Below, one piece after another: positions 45,338 to 61,100 of a stretch of DNA of 64,000 bases (its first letter is position 1; every line of letters begins with the position of its first letter). The stretch is taken from assembly GCF_020379485.1 (NCBI RefSeq), contig NC_063435.1, positions 2,852,001 to 2,916,000 on the forward strand, in the 5' to 3' direction. This DNA comes from Brassica napus (taxonomy: Eukaryota > Streptophyta > Magnoliopsida > Brassicales > Brassicaceae). A program made the position numbers and the translations under genes. Under the pieces are notes generated by a model, which was not told where the DNA came from, searched no databases, and saw only the letters and a program-made list of their open reading frames with translations.

Positions 45338-47612
45338 CTAGGATAAGACCCGCGCCTTGCGCGGGATTAAGTTATTATTTTTATTATATTTTGGAGAATG
45401 AAACAATAGTTTGGCTTCATTTGGATTACGGGTGTTCAATCCGGATATCGGGTTGGTTTCGGTTCGGTTCGATTTTTTCGTTATTTGGTTAGTAAAATAT
45501 AACTACTATTCTAAATCCATATTTACTTTGATTTTAGTCTTTCACATACTTTTGAAAGATTTCAACGGGACGACTAAATTGACCAGCCAATCTTGTTGCT
45601 TTAAATCATTAGTGTTTATATATATATATATATTATTTAGTTTGAATATTTATTAAATAAAAATTCATATGCGTTATATTTTATGATCATTTGTAACTTA
45701 TTATAACAAAAAAATAATCTATTGATCATAAAATTTTCAGAGTGGGAATATTCAAATTTCTAATAATATATAGACGTTTTGAAAAATTCAAATATAACAT
45801 ATAAGAAAAAATATAAATGTTTTTATTATATATTTAATGTGATTTTTTAATATCTTTCAATAATATAAAATTAAAAAAAAGAACTAAGATACCAAAATTG
45901 TTATCAAATATTTATTATTCATAATAATTAATTTTCATATATACGTTAATCATATTAGGTAATTTCGTAGCTTCTAATTAAGGAAAGTGCAAAAAAAATT
46001 TTGGTAGATTATTTATCAATTCGATAGTTAGTTTAATAAAAAATATAATGTAAGTCAAGATGGACCAACCTATTTTTCTAAGAATAGTATATTTTATATA
46101 GTCATTTATTAAATGAGAATTTATAATCATATAGTTCTATAATCATTCATATCATTTTATAACTGAATATTTAAATCATCGATAACAAAATTTTCAATGT
46201 GAAATCTTTAATAAGTTTATAATTTATAAATGTTTTTGTGAAAATTCATTGAAAGTTTTAATATTAAAATATTTATGTAATCTTATGGTATATAGTATAA
46301 TCTATATATATATATATAAATATATATGTTTTATTATTAAATGATATTTTTTACTCATATGGTTTTAAAATAATGTGTATCTTCTTATAATATTAAATAA
46401 AAGTTCATATTAATACAATTTTATGATCATTTGTAACTTATTATGACAAAAAAATAATCTATTGATCACAAAATTTTCAGAGTGGGGATCTTCAAATTTC
46501 TAATAATTTATAGACGTTTTGAAAAATTCAAAATATAACATATAAGAAAAATTATAAATGTTTTTATTATATATTTAATGTGATTTTTAAATATATTTTA
46601 ATAATATAAAATTAAAAAAAAGAACTAAGATACAAAAATTGTTATCAAATATTTATTATTCATTATAATTAATTTTCACATATACGTTAATCATATTAGG
46701 TAATTTCGTAGCTTTTATTTAAGGAAAGTGCAAAACATTTTTTGGTACGTTATTTATCAATTCGATAGTTAGTTTAATAAAAAGTGTAATATAAGTTAAG
46801 ATGGACCAACCTATTTTTCTAGGAATAGTATATTTTGTATAGTTATATATTAAATAAGAATTTATAATCATACGGTTCTATGATCGTTCATATCGTTTTA
46901 TAACAAAATATTTAAATCATCGATAACAAAATTTTCAATCTGAAATCTTTAATAAATTTATAATTTATAAATGTTCTTGAAAATTCATTGAAAGTTTTAA
47001 TATTAAAATATTTATGTAATCTTATGGTATATAGTGTTTAATATATATATATATATATATATTTTATTATTAAATGATATTTTTTACTCATATGGTTTTA
47101 AAATCATGTGTATCTTCTTATAATAAAAATGTTAAACCATTGATCATTAATTTTTAACATAATAATTTTAATAGTTTTAGTCATTTATTGTCGTTTTTAA
47201 AAATTCAAAATATAACATATACGAAAAAATCTAAATTTTATTTTTATAGCTAATTTGATTGTTTAATTTATTTTAATAATATAAAATTAAACAAAAAATG
47301 ATGGAGGAGATATACATTGTTATCAAATCTTTATTATTAAACTCATTAATTGTCATATATATATTAGTCATTTATGGTAATTCCGTAGGTTTTATTTAAG
47401 GAAAGAAAATATCATATCATATCATTATATCATATAGTTTGACCAACTTATGTATCTAACAACATATAAAAATCGAATGTGGACCTACTTATTTTTCAAT
47501 TGAATTTAATTGACTACCTAATTGAGTGTCACCTATGCATTGGGGCCTGTTTTAATTAATACAAAATTGAGGTTACATCTTTTCAAATGTTTCTCAATTA
47601 ATATATAAGGGA
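45338..47612 (-). mobile_element. Helitron, non-autonomous, 2.3 kb, minus orientation
   Basis: On the minus strand it begins TCCCTTATATATTAAT at 47612 after A, a start common among Brassicaceae Helitrons. It ends with the hairpin CCCGCGC-AAG-GCGCGGG, TCTTATC and CTAG (45341-45338) before T. Inside are two long direct repeats (45651-47117). No coding capacity. It sits about 210 bp upstream of RH58. Confidence 0.87.
45651..47117. repeat. 740-bp tandem duplication inside the Helitron
   Basis: Unit 1 45651-46390, unit 2 46391 to about 47117, beginning at the shared word TATTAAATAAAA. Blocks such as AATCTATTGATCA, TTTTCAGAGTGGG and TAATCATATTAGGTAATTTC align across the whole length at high identity. 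A third partial, more diverged unit follows to about 47440. Confidence 0.85.
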
Positions 47613-47822
47613 TTACAAAGTTGTGTGGTAAATTGCAAAATTGGCCCAAAATAAACTTTCAGTAAATTTAAAAAGTAACATTTTTTTTTGAACATCACAA
47701 TGAGTAAAATTTGTTAACGACACTAAACCATAACATACCATACCAAACCGCACCGGCAGATTTGGTCCCAAAGTTCAATTTCGTTATCCTTCGTCTTCCT
47801 TTCACCGGAGGTACTCTCATCA

Positions 47823-49918
47823 ATGGCGTCCCACCAGCTTCTCTCTGTTCCTCATTTCTCCCTCCTCCCTAAAGTCTCACCCTTTCATCCTCCCTTCTTA
47901 TCAACACCACGAAAACTCTCTCTCTTTCACTCTACTACTTGTTCTCCTCTCCAATCCTCCCCCAATTCTCGGATTACTAACCTCCAAGCCGTCACCAACA
48001 CTTGCTCCGAAACCGAAAGCAACGCTCCCACTGAAACAACTGCTTTAACTCTACGAAACATCTGCCAAGGCTTTGTCCCCGAACACATTTTACACAGGCA
48101 AGCTCTGTTTTTTTTTTTTGCTTTTTTGCTTTTTGGCTTTAAAAGCTCTGTTTTTACTTCCCCGTTAAAATTTTGATTCGAATTAGTAATAAAGTTCGAA
48201 ACTTGTGAACTGGGTTTTGCTAGAATGGAGGAGATTGGGTTTGTGTTTCCCACGGATATTCAAAGAGAAGCTCTTCCTACTCTGTTCACTGGCCGTGATT
48301 GCATCCTCCATGCCCAAGTCTCTTCCTTTATATCTATTATCTGTTTTGTTATTGTCAGAACACGGTTAATGTTTTTGGGTGATGTAGACAGGCTCAGGCA
48401 AGACATTGACTTACCTGTTACTCATACTCTCTCTTATAAACCCTCAACGATCTTCTGTGCAAGCTGTGGTTGTTGTTCCCACTCGGGAGCTCGGTATGCA
48501 AGTAAGACTATATGCCTTGATTTTGAATGAGTTTTTACTTTTCTTATATGGACATTCTTGCCTCTTTTGTGGTTTAGGTTACAAAGGTTGCTCGAATGTT
48601 GGCTGCAAAATCAACCGATGCTGAGGTGAAAGGATGTACAGTTATGGCTCTCTTAGATGGAGGGATGCTAAGAAGGCACAAAAGCTGGCTTAAGGTTTGT
48701 ACTTAAAAATGATCTTAGCCATTTCTTCTTGCGAGTTAGCTTAGCAAGTTTTAACTCTTTCTTTTTCAGGCTGAGCCGCCAGCAATTGTGGTCGCTACGG
48801 TTGCAAGTTTATGCCACATGCTTGAAAAGCACATACTTAGACTTGACTCGGTGAAAGTTCTTGTTGTTGATGAGGTATAAACACACACACACTTATTCTC
48901 CATAGCAAATGATAGATGCTGTTCTTCACATTGAACATCATGCTGAGAATAGTTTCTTCTGTCACTTGTTGGTAGGTTGATTTCTTATTCTACTCATCTA
49001 AACAAGCCGGTCCTGTGAGGAAGCTTCTGACTTCATTTTCCTCATGCGATAAACGTCAGACGGTTTTCGCCAGTGCTTCCATTCCCCAGCATAAACATTT
49101 TGTGCATGACTGTATGCAACAAAAATGGACAAAGGTCTTTGCTTATCAATGATTTGAGCTACTGTTAGATTAAATACTACCCCGCCTGACTCTATATTTC
49201 TTGCAGAGGGATGTTGTTCATATTCATGTTAGCGCTATCACGCCCATGCCTTTGTGCCTTCTTCACAAATTTGTAGTAAGATCTATAACTTGTTCTGACC
49301 TCTTTTGTCTAAATATTGAGCTGTTCTGATCTGTATTTTGGCAGGTGTGTGGGAAGAAAAACAAGCATCAAGTACTGCTCGCCTTGTTAGAGTCTGATGC
49401 ACCTGAATCAGCTATTATTTTCGTCGGAGAGCAGGTTTTGAAAACCTCTATTTCCCTCCTGACTTCACCTATTCAAAACCATTTAACACTCTTTTTCTGT
49501 TTCTTCTTTTCAGTCTGAGAAGTCAAAGAAAGCTGGAAACGATCCTTCCACAACTCTACTTATAGAATTCCTCAAAACTTCATATGATGGCTCTCTGGAG
49601 ATCCTCTTACTAGAGGAAGACATGAATTTCAATTCACGAGCAGCTTCATTAACAGAGATCCGGCAAGGAGGAGGGTTTCTTCTTGTTTCTACTGATATTG
49701 CAGCAAGAGGGATTGATCTACCGGAAACAACTCACATCTTCAACTTTGATCTCCCGCAAACAGCTACAGATTATCTTCACAGAGCTGGAAGAGCTGGTCG
49801 AAAACCTTTTTCGGATAGGAAGTGCATTGTTACCAACCTGATCACCTCTGAGGAAAGATTTGTCTTACAAAGATTCGAAAATGAACTAATGTTCAGCTGC
49901 GAGGAACTGATGTTTTAG
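47823..49918 (+). CDS. RH58: DEAD-box ATP-dependent RNA helicase 58, plastid-predicted
   Basis: Nine exons: 47823-48097, 48224-48317, 48388-48501, 48578-48694, 48770-48874, 48976-49134, 49207-49275, 49345-49434, 49514-49918, giving 475 aa. The Ser/Pro/Thr-rich N-terminus fits a chloroplast transit peptide. Helicase motifs: Q-motif IGFVFPTDIQ, motif I TGSGKT (124-129), Ia PTREL (154-158), motif II VVDEVD (DEVD instead of DEAD), motif III SAS in FASASIPQ, then STDIAARGIDLP and HRAGRAGR. RNA unwinding or remodelling in plastids is inferred from the family. Intron 1 uses a GC donor (CACAG|GCAAGC), which is needed to keep HILHR-MEEIG in frame. Convergent with APL1, 167 bp between stops. Synteny AT5G19210. 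Confidence 0.95.
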
Positions 49919-50085
49919 GTACACTATTGAATTTTTATGTACATAAACTTCACATATTTGTCTTAATGCAACTTGATTAGTTACATGGAATGATTATATG
50001 AGAAGTGTCTTCATTATCAAATAAATTGCTTTTATTAATATAGTTTTTGACTTTTTCTCATAACTAAAACTTAAGTCTCATATAG

Positions 50086-52863
<2,778 letters not shown>

Positions 52864-52950
52864 TTTTGCTGGAAATATTGGCTGTTGAAGAGTTCTGAGA
52901 CAAGTGGAGAGATAACAGCGAAGAAAAGAGAGTTGCATGGACTAGCATTT

Positions 52951-53820
52951 TACTTGATATTTTGGAAGGATTTGCTTCCACCCTATCTTCAACAAGTTAC
53001 ATCAACCACTAGTTATTGTTTTGTGTTTAGATTTTAAGACATTTATCTTTTGTCTTGACATGTTTCACAATGGCATATTCTACTGGAGTTTTATCAAGGA
53101 AACAAAAAATATTTGCAGGAGAATAGTTTTTTTCTTTTTTCTGTTTGCAGAGTTTTATTAATACTTTTGAAAATAAATACACTATAGTTTTTTTTTTGGA
53201 ACACAAATAAATTATAGTATAAATGTTTGTGTAGTTCTTCTAAAAAAAATATTTCTTCATAGACTAAAATCACTTTAGCCAATGATCCATGATTTTATAT
53301 ATATATATATGAACAACTTTTTGATAGGTTATGTAATCACTATCTCCGAGAATTTCTAATCAAATTTTGAGTTCATCATTTTGATTTCCCATCCTTTTGT
53401 TATACATTAATTTATTTATGAAACCATTTAAGGATGTGGTAGTATTCTTGATCACAAATTTCATTTAAGTGATATTTTAGAGCAATTCTAAAAATAAAAT
53501 GGTAGAATATATATGGTTATAGGATTTATATATCAAGGACAAATTCATATATATTTTATCAAAATTATATAGCAAGTACATACTTGTTATATAATTTTTC
53601 TATAGCAAGTACAACTATATGATCAATATATACACTTTCATGATTTTAATCTAAGATTTTAGTATTAAAAAGGGGAAAAACTCTTTTAAACGAGACCGTT
53701 TGCTGATGAGAAATACAAAAGAAAGACCGAAGCAACGACTCTGAAGAGTATAAGCGAAAGAAACTAAAGATAGAGTCATCGCCAAAACTCAGCAAAGCTA
53801 AAGCTAAAAACCTTTGCGTC
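52951..53820. other. Intergenic, promoter regions of divergent genes
   Basis: AT-rich, with a TA microsatellite near 53296-53311. No coding segment. The right 100 bp share sequence with the 5' leader of the paralogous gene at 55323 (AAAGAGACCAAA/AAAGACCGAA-type), so the duplication included the leader. Confidence 0.55.
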
Positions 53821-54556
53821 ATGGCGATATCCAAGCTCCACCTACTCTTTCTTCTCTTAGTCATTCTCTCCCTCCATCGTCCTGTTCTTTCCGGTGAGTA
53901 ACTCCATCGTCCTCTGTGTTCCAGTACTCGTAGTAACCGTTCTTACTAGTTTAGTTTAAATTGAGGTTTATTCATTTGTGGATTGCTTCACGAACAAGTA
54001 AATTGTCTGTGTTCTGTCTTTGATATCCACAGATGAAGAAGACCTTCTTCTTACAACTATCAACAAGTACAGAACATCACTAAACCTAACAACACTAACA
54101 CCAAACGACAACGCAGATTGTCTCGCAGAAGAAATAGCAGACCAATTCAAGAACCGACCATGCACAAACACCACTACCTCAGCTTCAGTCCCTGGATCCG
54201 AACCTCAGTTCCCAAACTACCCTAACCTCCTCAAAAAATGCCATCTCAACGTAACCGCAATGAGAGACAGTGTAATACTGCCAGCTTGTGTTTCTAACCA
54301 TGATCAAAGCCTTGTATTAACCAATTTCACAAAGTCAGACTACTTGAAAAACCTGAATGATTCCAAGTTCACTGGAATTGGTATTGGTTCTGATGACAAT
54401 TGGATTGTGGTTGTCCTCTTGACTACAAATACATCCGAAGGTAGCTTTTCTCCGGCCGTTATTTACCATTATGCTGGAGTTTTCACATTCGGCATTAACG
54501 GTTTTGTTAACAATTTTCTTTTGATGGTTCTTCTCTTTTGTTTCTTCATGTTTTGA
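53821..54556 (+). CDS. GPI-anchored glycoprotein, AT5G19230/19240/19250 type
   Basis: Exons 53821-53893 and 54033-54556 give 198 aa. Signal peptide [21 protein letters not shown] ends near residue 24. The extracellular part has four or more cysteines and several N-X-S/T sites (LNLTTL, HLNVTA, LNDSKF). It starts with [20 protein letters not shown] and has [15 protein letters not shown]. The C-terminus is hydrophobic ([15 protein letters not shown]), a GPI-attachment signal. Function unknown; the family is known only as a GPI-anchored membrane glycoprotein. The central part resembles the start of a CAP/SCP domain but I would not assign it. Tandem paralogue of the gene at 55323. Confidence 0.93.
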
Positions 54557-55322
54557 GTTTGATAGTTGGTTTGTTTCTCTTGTGTAATGAGCTCATCATA
54601 TTTGTTTTTTTATCGTTTCATTTACTCAAAATTTATGTACTTGTGATCAGCCTGATGACAATGCCAAGTTCCTCATTCTTGAGACTAGAGTGTTGAACTA
54701 CAAATCAACACATCAATCTAGCAAAAACGATAACCTGATCCATGCAAAAACCATAATCGAAAAATCAAAAACTAAATAAACGACAAAAAGAAATCACAAA
54801 TTTAGAATTGAAGTTTCATCTAACACCGGAAGCCAAAACCATGTAATATTGGTTTTATTTTTGATATCACTATTTATAAATTAAAAGAAAATCCGAACAA
54901 ACAACCAAATTCAAATTAAACACCCCTAGACCTTTAAGAGCTTCTCCATTGCTGACAAACCCAATCAAATTTCCCAATAATAAAATATTATCAGTTTAGT
55001 ATAAATGAAGTGTAAAATTTTTAAATTTCAAAATCCAACAGCTTCTTAGATGAAGTGATAGATATTTTGCTACTATTTCTATTTGGTATAATAGCTTTCT
55101 TTAACATTTTATTTATTTTTTAAAGAGATAATATCGTTTTTAATTTGTCTGCGCGTGAGAGTGCGTGTTATCAAAACGATTGGACAAGAAAGAGACCAAA
55201 AAGACCGAACCAACTACTTCGAAGAAGAAGAAGAGTCAAAGCGAAACGCCAATAATACATAGAAAGAGAGAAGAGCCATCGCAGAAAATCAGCAAAAAGC
55301 TAAAGAACCTCCTCAAGCATCA
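54557..55322. other. Intergenic between tandem glycoprotein genes
   Basis: 3' UTR of the first gene, AT-rich spacer, and the 5' leader of the second. No other feature seen. Confidence 0.55.
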
Positions 55323-56156
55323 ATGGCGATATCCAAGCTCCACCTACTCTTTCTTCTCTCACTTGTCAGTCTCTCCCTCCATCGTCCTGTTCTTTCCGAC
55401 AACGGTAAGCAGCTCCCTCATTTCCATAAGAATATTCTTGAATTATTGAATTTTGGTACCTCAACACTGTTGATCGTAATGTTGACTTTAGATCTTGTCC
55501 GAAAATAAACCATCGAACCTGTTTAACTCGTTCGTACCTTCGCTAGATCTCGATATTACTAGTTTAGTTCTGATTCAGGTTCTTGTTTCACCCGCAAGAA
55601 AATGATTTGTGTGTGTGTTGTGTCTTTAAAATCAACAGATGAGGAAGACATTCTTCTTAAAGGCATCAACGACTACAGAACATCCCTAAACCTAACAACA
55701 CTTACACATAACAACAACGCTGAATGCCTCGCTGACGAACTCGCAGACCAGTTCAAGAACCAACCATGCACTAACATGACCGGCCCTGCTTCCGTCCCTG
55801 GATCACAACCTGGTTTCACAGAGTTTCCAAAGTTCCTCACCAAATGCCGCCTCAACATAACCGCAACCAGAGACGGTGAGATCATGCCAGCTTGTGTTCC
55901 TAACCTTGATGCGAGCCTTGTCTTGTCCAATTTCACAAAGTCACGGTACAACCAGAACCTGAATGATTCTAAGTTCACTGGCATTGGTATTGCTTCTGAT
56001 GATAATTGGATTGTGGTCATCCTCACTACAAATACTACTGAGGGTGGCTATACTCCGGCTACTAAGGACAGTAACTCAGGAGCTTTTGCAGTTGGAGTTA
56101 ACGGTGTCGTTTCTTCGTGTTTGTTGGTTCTTCTCTTTTCTTTCTTCATGTTTTGA
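55323..56156 (+). CDS. GPI-anchored glycoprotein, tandem paralogue
   Basis: Exons 55323-55404 and 55639-56156 (phase 1, G|AT) give 199 aa. The signal peptide is almost identical to its neighbour's ([17 protein letters not shown]). The body repeats [57 protein letters not shown] and several N-glycosylation sites. The tail ([17 protein letters not shown]) is a GPI signal. The two genes share intron position and 5' leader, showing a fairly recent tandem duplication. The transcript may be retained in the secretory path and the product displayed at the plasma membrane (inference from family). Confidence 0.93.
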
Positions 56157-57058
56157 GTTTCTTTTCTTGAATAATAATCTCAGTTTGGTTTCTTTATGTT
56201 TTGAGCCTCATTATGAGTTTCTTTCATTGTCTTTGTTCTGTAAAAATAATGTTTTTGGGTGAAAGTCTCATTGCTTTTGTGTGTTGTCTCTATCGTTTTA
56301 TTTTGATGGGCTATTGTAGTAATGATCAGCTTATTTGCACTGCCTTTTTTACTTCTTGCAACCTCTGTCTATGGCAAGATTCTAAAACAAACAAGGGCCA
56401 GTCTTATCTTGAAAATTGAAACTAGTGTTGGTCTCGTGGAAAAGGAATGTCTAGTAGGCATTCCGTCAATTGGGTTCAATTTTCTTTGGAAAAAAACTAT
56501 TTACATTATTTGAGTTTATGTAAAGAGGTAAAACTATTTTTTTGTCAAATGACTAAGCGATTGTTTATTTTACTTAATATTTACACCATAAAAAGAGTTG
56601 AAACTAATGTATGTGATAACTTCTTCCCAATAATTTTCACTCTGATTTTGATTGGATCTACTCTGTAAGAGATTGAAAGATGGGGTTTTTGATGGATATT
56701 GGTTTGATGGACGATTTAGGGTGGATAGAATGATGGGTTGAAAGGATTTGATAAATTATAACGATGAGAGTTGCGAAAAGACCTCAGAAACTCTCTCTTT
56801 CACTCTAGATTTGACACACCAGTTTGAGATTTGTTGATTGTTTTGAGTTCACACACCTCTACAATCAAATTGTTCAAAGAACAAATGAATCACCAAAGAG
56901 AGAAATAAGTTTTTGATTAAAGTGATTATTAAAGTTTTTGATAAAATTTCAAAATACTTAAATAGAAAATACCAGAACTACTACATGAACAGTCTGGAAA
57001 GCATAAAAAAGACAAAAAATAATTAAGCAAGCTGCATGAACATCATAGAAAACATAAA
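56157..57058. other. Intergenic, no gene
   Basis: Short frames near 56200-56670 are the 3' UTR and random sequence. From about 56760 the composition (CAGAAACTCTC, GATTTGACACACC) suggests edge sequence of a retrotransposon leading into the gag-pol remnant at 57059. Confidence 0.4.
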
Positions 57059-57241
57059 TCAGACATCTGAGTAAATGAAGATGGTTGGAGTGGCGGTGGT
57101 TTCGCCAAGTAGCTCTTCTTCACTTTCTTGGTTCTGAACAAGGCAAGCAATCTTTTCACTTAGCTTCTTGGACCTTGATCTCATAATGAGCCCAACATAT
57201 ATGGTAATTGGATCTTCTTTCTGAGCATTGGAATAAAGCAT
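57059..57241 (-). pseudogene. Possible Ty3/gypsy polyprotein tail fragment
   Basis: A 60-codon minus-strand frame reads DPITIYVGLIMRSRSKKLSE then KIACLVQNQESEEE. The G-(P/L)-I-(T/M)-R-S-R-(A/S)-K-K-L block is common near the C-terminus of plant gypsy polyproteins. No RT, integrase or LTR is seen nearby, so this is at most a fragment. The neighbouring 57245-57350 contains a doubled GGGATTGCATCCAC-type motif. Confidence 0.35.
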
Positions 57242-57689
57242 TCACTTAGGTTCATCCACAGAATTGCATCCACGGGGTTGCATCTATTCGGATTCATCGA
57301 CAGAATCGCATCCACGGGATTGCATCCACTCGTATGCATTCACAGGTTCGACCATGATTGCATCAGTATCTGTAGGTATAAGTTTACATAAAATGCTTAG
57401 GACATATAAAAAGTATTTTGGCTATATAACTACAAAGATTTAATGTACTTGAATTGGCTGGTTGAAATAACACCACTACTGTATCTAAAAACATTAACTA
57501 GAAATTATTTAAGGATTGATTCATTTCTTAGCCGAGCTGCGGCGAAACAAACAGAAGAGCACATGAATATAGGCCCATATATTATACAAAATGAAGAAGA
57601 TGAGCCCATACTAATTAGGTCCACTAATGAAAATTATAACGAACCATTGTAATTGTAGCATTATCTATACATTTGAAAGTGATTTTGTT

Positions 57690-58110
57690 TATTTGTATAT
57701 TTTCATGAATTTAGAATAAATTATAGTCCAATTAATATTATTATTAGAAAATTATTATTTCTCATTTTTCCATGAGTATAGGATATATCATTAGTTTATT
57801 TAATAATATTATTAAGAATTATTTAATATATATCTATTTATCATAGTATTTAAGATAATTAATTAATAAATTGATACAAATACAATTATTTTGAAAAAAT
57901 GATTTTTCTTATTTGTCATATTTTCCATGATTTTAGGATAAATTATTAGTCCAATTAATATTATTATTAGAAAATAATTATTTGTCATTTTCCATGATTT
58001 TAGGATATATCATTAGTTTATTTAATATTATTATTGAGAATTATTTAATATATATATATATATATTTATCATAGTATTTAAGATAATTAATTAATAAATA
58101 GATACTAACA
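57690..58110. repeat. AT-rich tandem duplication, about 220-bp unit
   Basis: Two diverged copies start at about 57690 and 57911, sharing AGTCCAATTAATATTATTAT, GGATATATCATTAGTTTATT and TTTAAGATAATTAATTAATA. A third trace (TTTGTCATATTCTTCATGATT) lies near 58390. Non-coding. Confidence 0.75.
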
Positions 58111-61100
58111 AATTCTATCGATCGATATATATTATCATATAAAATATTATTTATAGTATATATATTTATCATGATATTTGAGGTTATTAATTAAATAAAT
58201 TAAAAAATGGATATTAAATTTTTTTATTGATAATATAATAATTAGGTTAATTTTATATTTAAATTATGATTTTAATGGTTAATATTATAATAATGTTTTC
58301 TTATTCTTAAGATTTTGAGGTTATTAATTAATAAAGTTCATTAACAATAGATATTAACAAATTCTACTGATAATATAATAATTAGGTTTATTTGTCATAT
58401 TCTTCATGATTTTAGATTATTTTGATTATTTGTCATGTTTTTAAAAATGTTTAGCTGGTTATTTTGTTTATTTATCATATTCTTAATATTTTCTAGCTAA
58501 GTCATTAGTTTAAGTAATCTATATTATTAATTAAAACTTTATTAAATGAATATGTGTAATAGTTAGTATATAATTCTAAATATTCGATATGAGCAAGGCA
58601 TACGAACGATTAGAATACGATTTCATCAGCTTTCCAAGTCATAGTTTATGCTCATTATTAATCTTAATAAATATTTTTTTGTGATTTAGCTGATAATTTA
58701 TCATAATATTGAGAACAATTAAAAAATTCTAATGATGATATCATATTTAAATCTATATATTATATTTACTTAAATAGTATTGAATATTATATGTATGTTT
58801 ATATTATATTTGGTTTAGTAATATTAAACCAACTCTATTTTAATATATATCACATAATATATATTGAATCATATTTCTTTAAAAACAATTTATTAGGAAA
58901 ATCAAAATCAATCATTGTGATAATTTATAAAAAAAAATTGAAAAATAATTCAAAGATAATGCTATTATTTATGATGTGATTTTTTCTAAAGTCTTTATTA
59001 TTCTTAATAAATATTTAGATTATATTAGATTTGTTAATAAATAATTACCATTAAATTAAAAACGAAATTTACTAATTGGTAATCATCATTGTCTAAAAGA
59101 TTCTATATTGTGTTATCCAAAAATATTTTACATCAGAATATTTTTAAAATGAATATAAATTTCTGTATATAGTTTTATGTATTATGAAACTTTCAAGTTT
59201 ATTTTACCAATTAAAAATATTTTATTAAAATTAAAAAAAAAACTTTATAGTATATAAAAATTTAATATTTAATTAATTATTAAATATTTTGAAAAACATG
59301 AAAATAATTATCCTAATATTTTTTCAATTGATAATATATCAATTTACAGTTTTTTTTTGTAAAATTACTAAGCCCTCAAGTTACAAACAAAACACCTAGT
59401 TAAATATTATAATAGGTTTATAAAAATCACTTGGAATCTCTAAAATTGATTTATTAAAATTGTTTAACCATAGTTTATTTCTAAACTAAATCCATAATCA
59501 AATCTCCAGATTATTTTGGTATTAGTGGCATCCAAATTTTAGAATTCAGATTTTATTATATGAAACAGAAAAAGAGAGAAAAGTTGAAGCATTCTTTGTA
59601 ATATGTACTATTTTATGCATATTAAATTATTTATAAACTGTACGGATTTTGACAAAAACTGACATGTGATAAGTTCAAATAGTAGTGGATATATAATATG
59701 TTATGATACAATATTATTTCTATTTCCATTTACAAATTACTACAATATTTGTGTATACTAGTGTATTTAGGTCAATTATTGTTTTTTTACTATTTACAGG
59801 CCCGCGTTCAGTAAAGTCTTGATACTATATGATTCATTTCTTGCCAAATAAAAAAAGAGAGGAAGATAAACATTTTAAAATAACACAAGAGTAAAAACAT
59901 TTAACACTTATCATAGTGCAGTTTGGTTGGTTGGTACTTGGTAGTGGTGGATGGACGTCAAAGGAAAAAAAATAGAGCTGTAAAATAGAAACAAGAATAT
60001 CTTCTCACTTTTTGAAATGTTGATTTTGTCGAGATTTCTATAATCTGTATTTAGATTTTGTGCCTCCTTTTTTGTTGGATGTTCTAAGTGTGAGGAGGGA
60101 GCGTTTTGATTGAGGGACTTGACTATTTTCAGAGAGACGCAATGTTTAAAGAAGAAGACAAGTGAAATTTTGCGTTTAAGATACGTCTTTGAAACGTCAC
60201 TTTCTTTTCACCATCTCTCATGTTATGACTGAAAAAATATCAAGAGAGATTGAGAGCGAATCGTATCTACTTTTCTTACCCTCACTTTCTCTTTCTCATT
60301 TCCTTTTTGTAACAGTTTACTTTCTTTTAAGCCTTTTTCAAAAAAAAAAAACAGTTTACTTTCTTTTACCAGTTAACATTTTGAAAAGAAAAATTTATCA
60401 TTAAGAAACTAAAAGCCAATTGACATTTTAAATTCTCTTACGGTTTCATAGCCATATATTAATAAAATTAGGCTCTAAATAAAATGTTCAGTACTCTTCG
60501 TGTTAAAAGTTTGGAAGTTTATTATATATGGATAAACAAGGATACTTCGCTCATATCAAACAAAGAACACTCTATAACTCAATCTAGAATCCCTTTCTTT
60601 GAAAAAGAAACTCAATATTTTATCTGAATTGGCTCCTATTTACAGTGCACTATCCAATATATAAGAAGAGAAGGCCTACGCTCTGAATGTGATGAATGAC
60701 TTTCTTATCTTCCTGGCCGAGAATTATAATTTTTTTTTTTACTATTTCGGATATCTTCAAGTATTTTTTATATTTCTCTAATTATTGTCAAGAAATAACA
60801 TGTGTCAGTCAGTGTGTGTATCCAAACGAAGTTGATCGTCACAGATGCACCCATTTTCTAGGGCAAGTATATCTATGCACTAGGTTGATCGTGTCACAAA
60901 GAAAACAAAAATATACTATTGAGTTGTTGAAAAATGGAAGGTAATACCACTGAAACATACCCGTACGGTTATTGAAAATTGGTTATAAGAGAAATCAAAC
61001 GTGTTAAACAAATTCATAGTCTATCTTCGTATTGTCCTTTTTTTCTCTCTGTCATTAGTTATTTCAGAAGTTTAGTTAGTTTGTTTTCCTCAAAACTTAG

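Noticed and set aside
57443..57652. 69-codon open frame (+)
   Set aside because: No recognisable domain, no homologue known to me, and it lies in repeat-like DNA.
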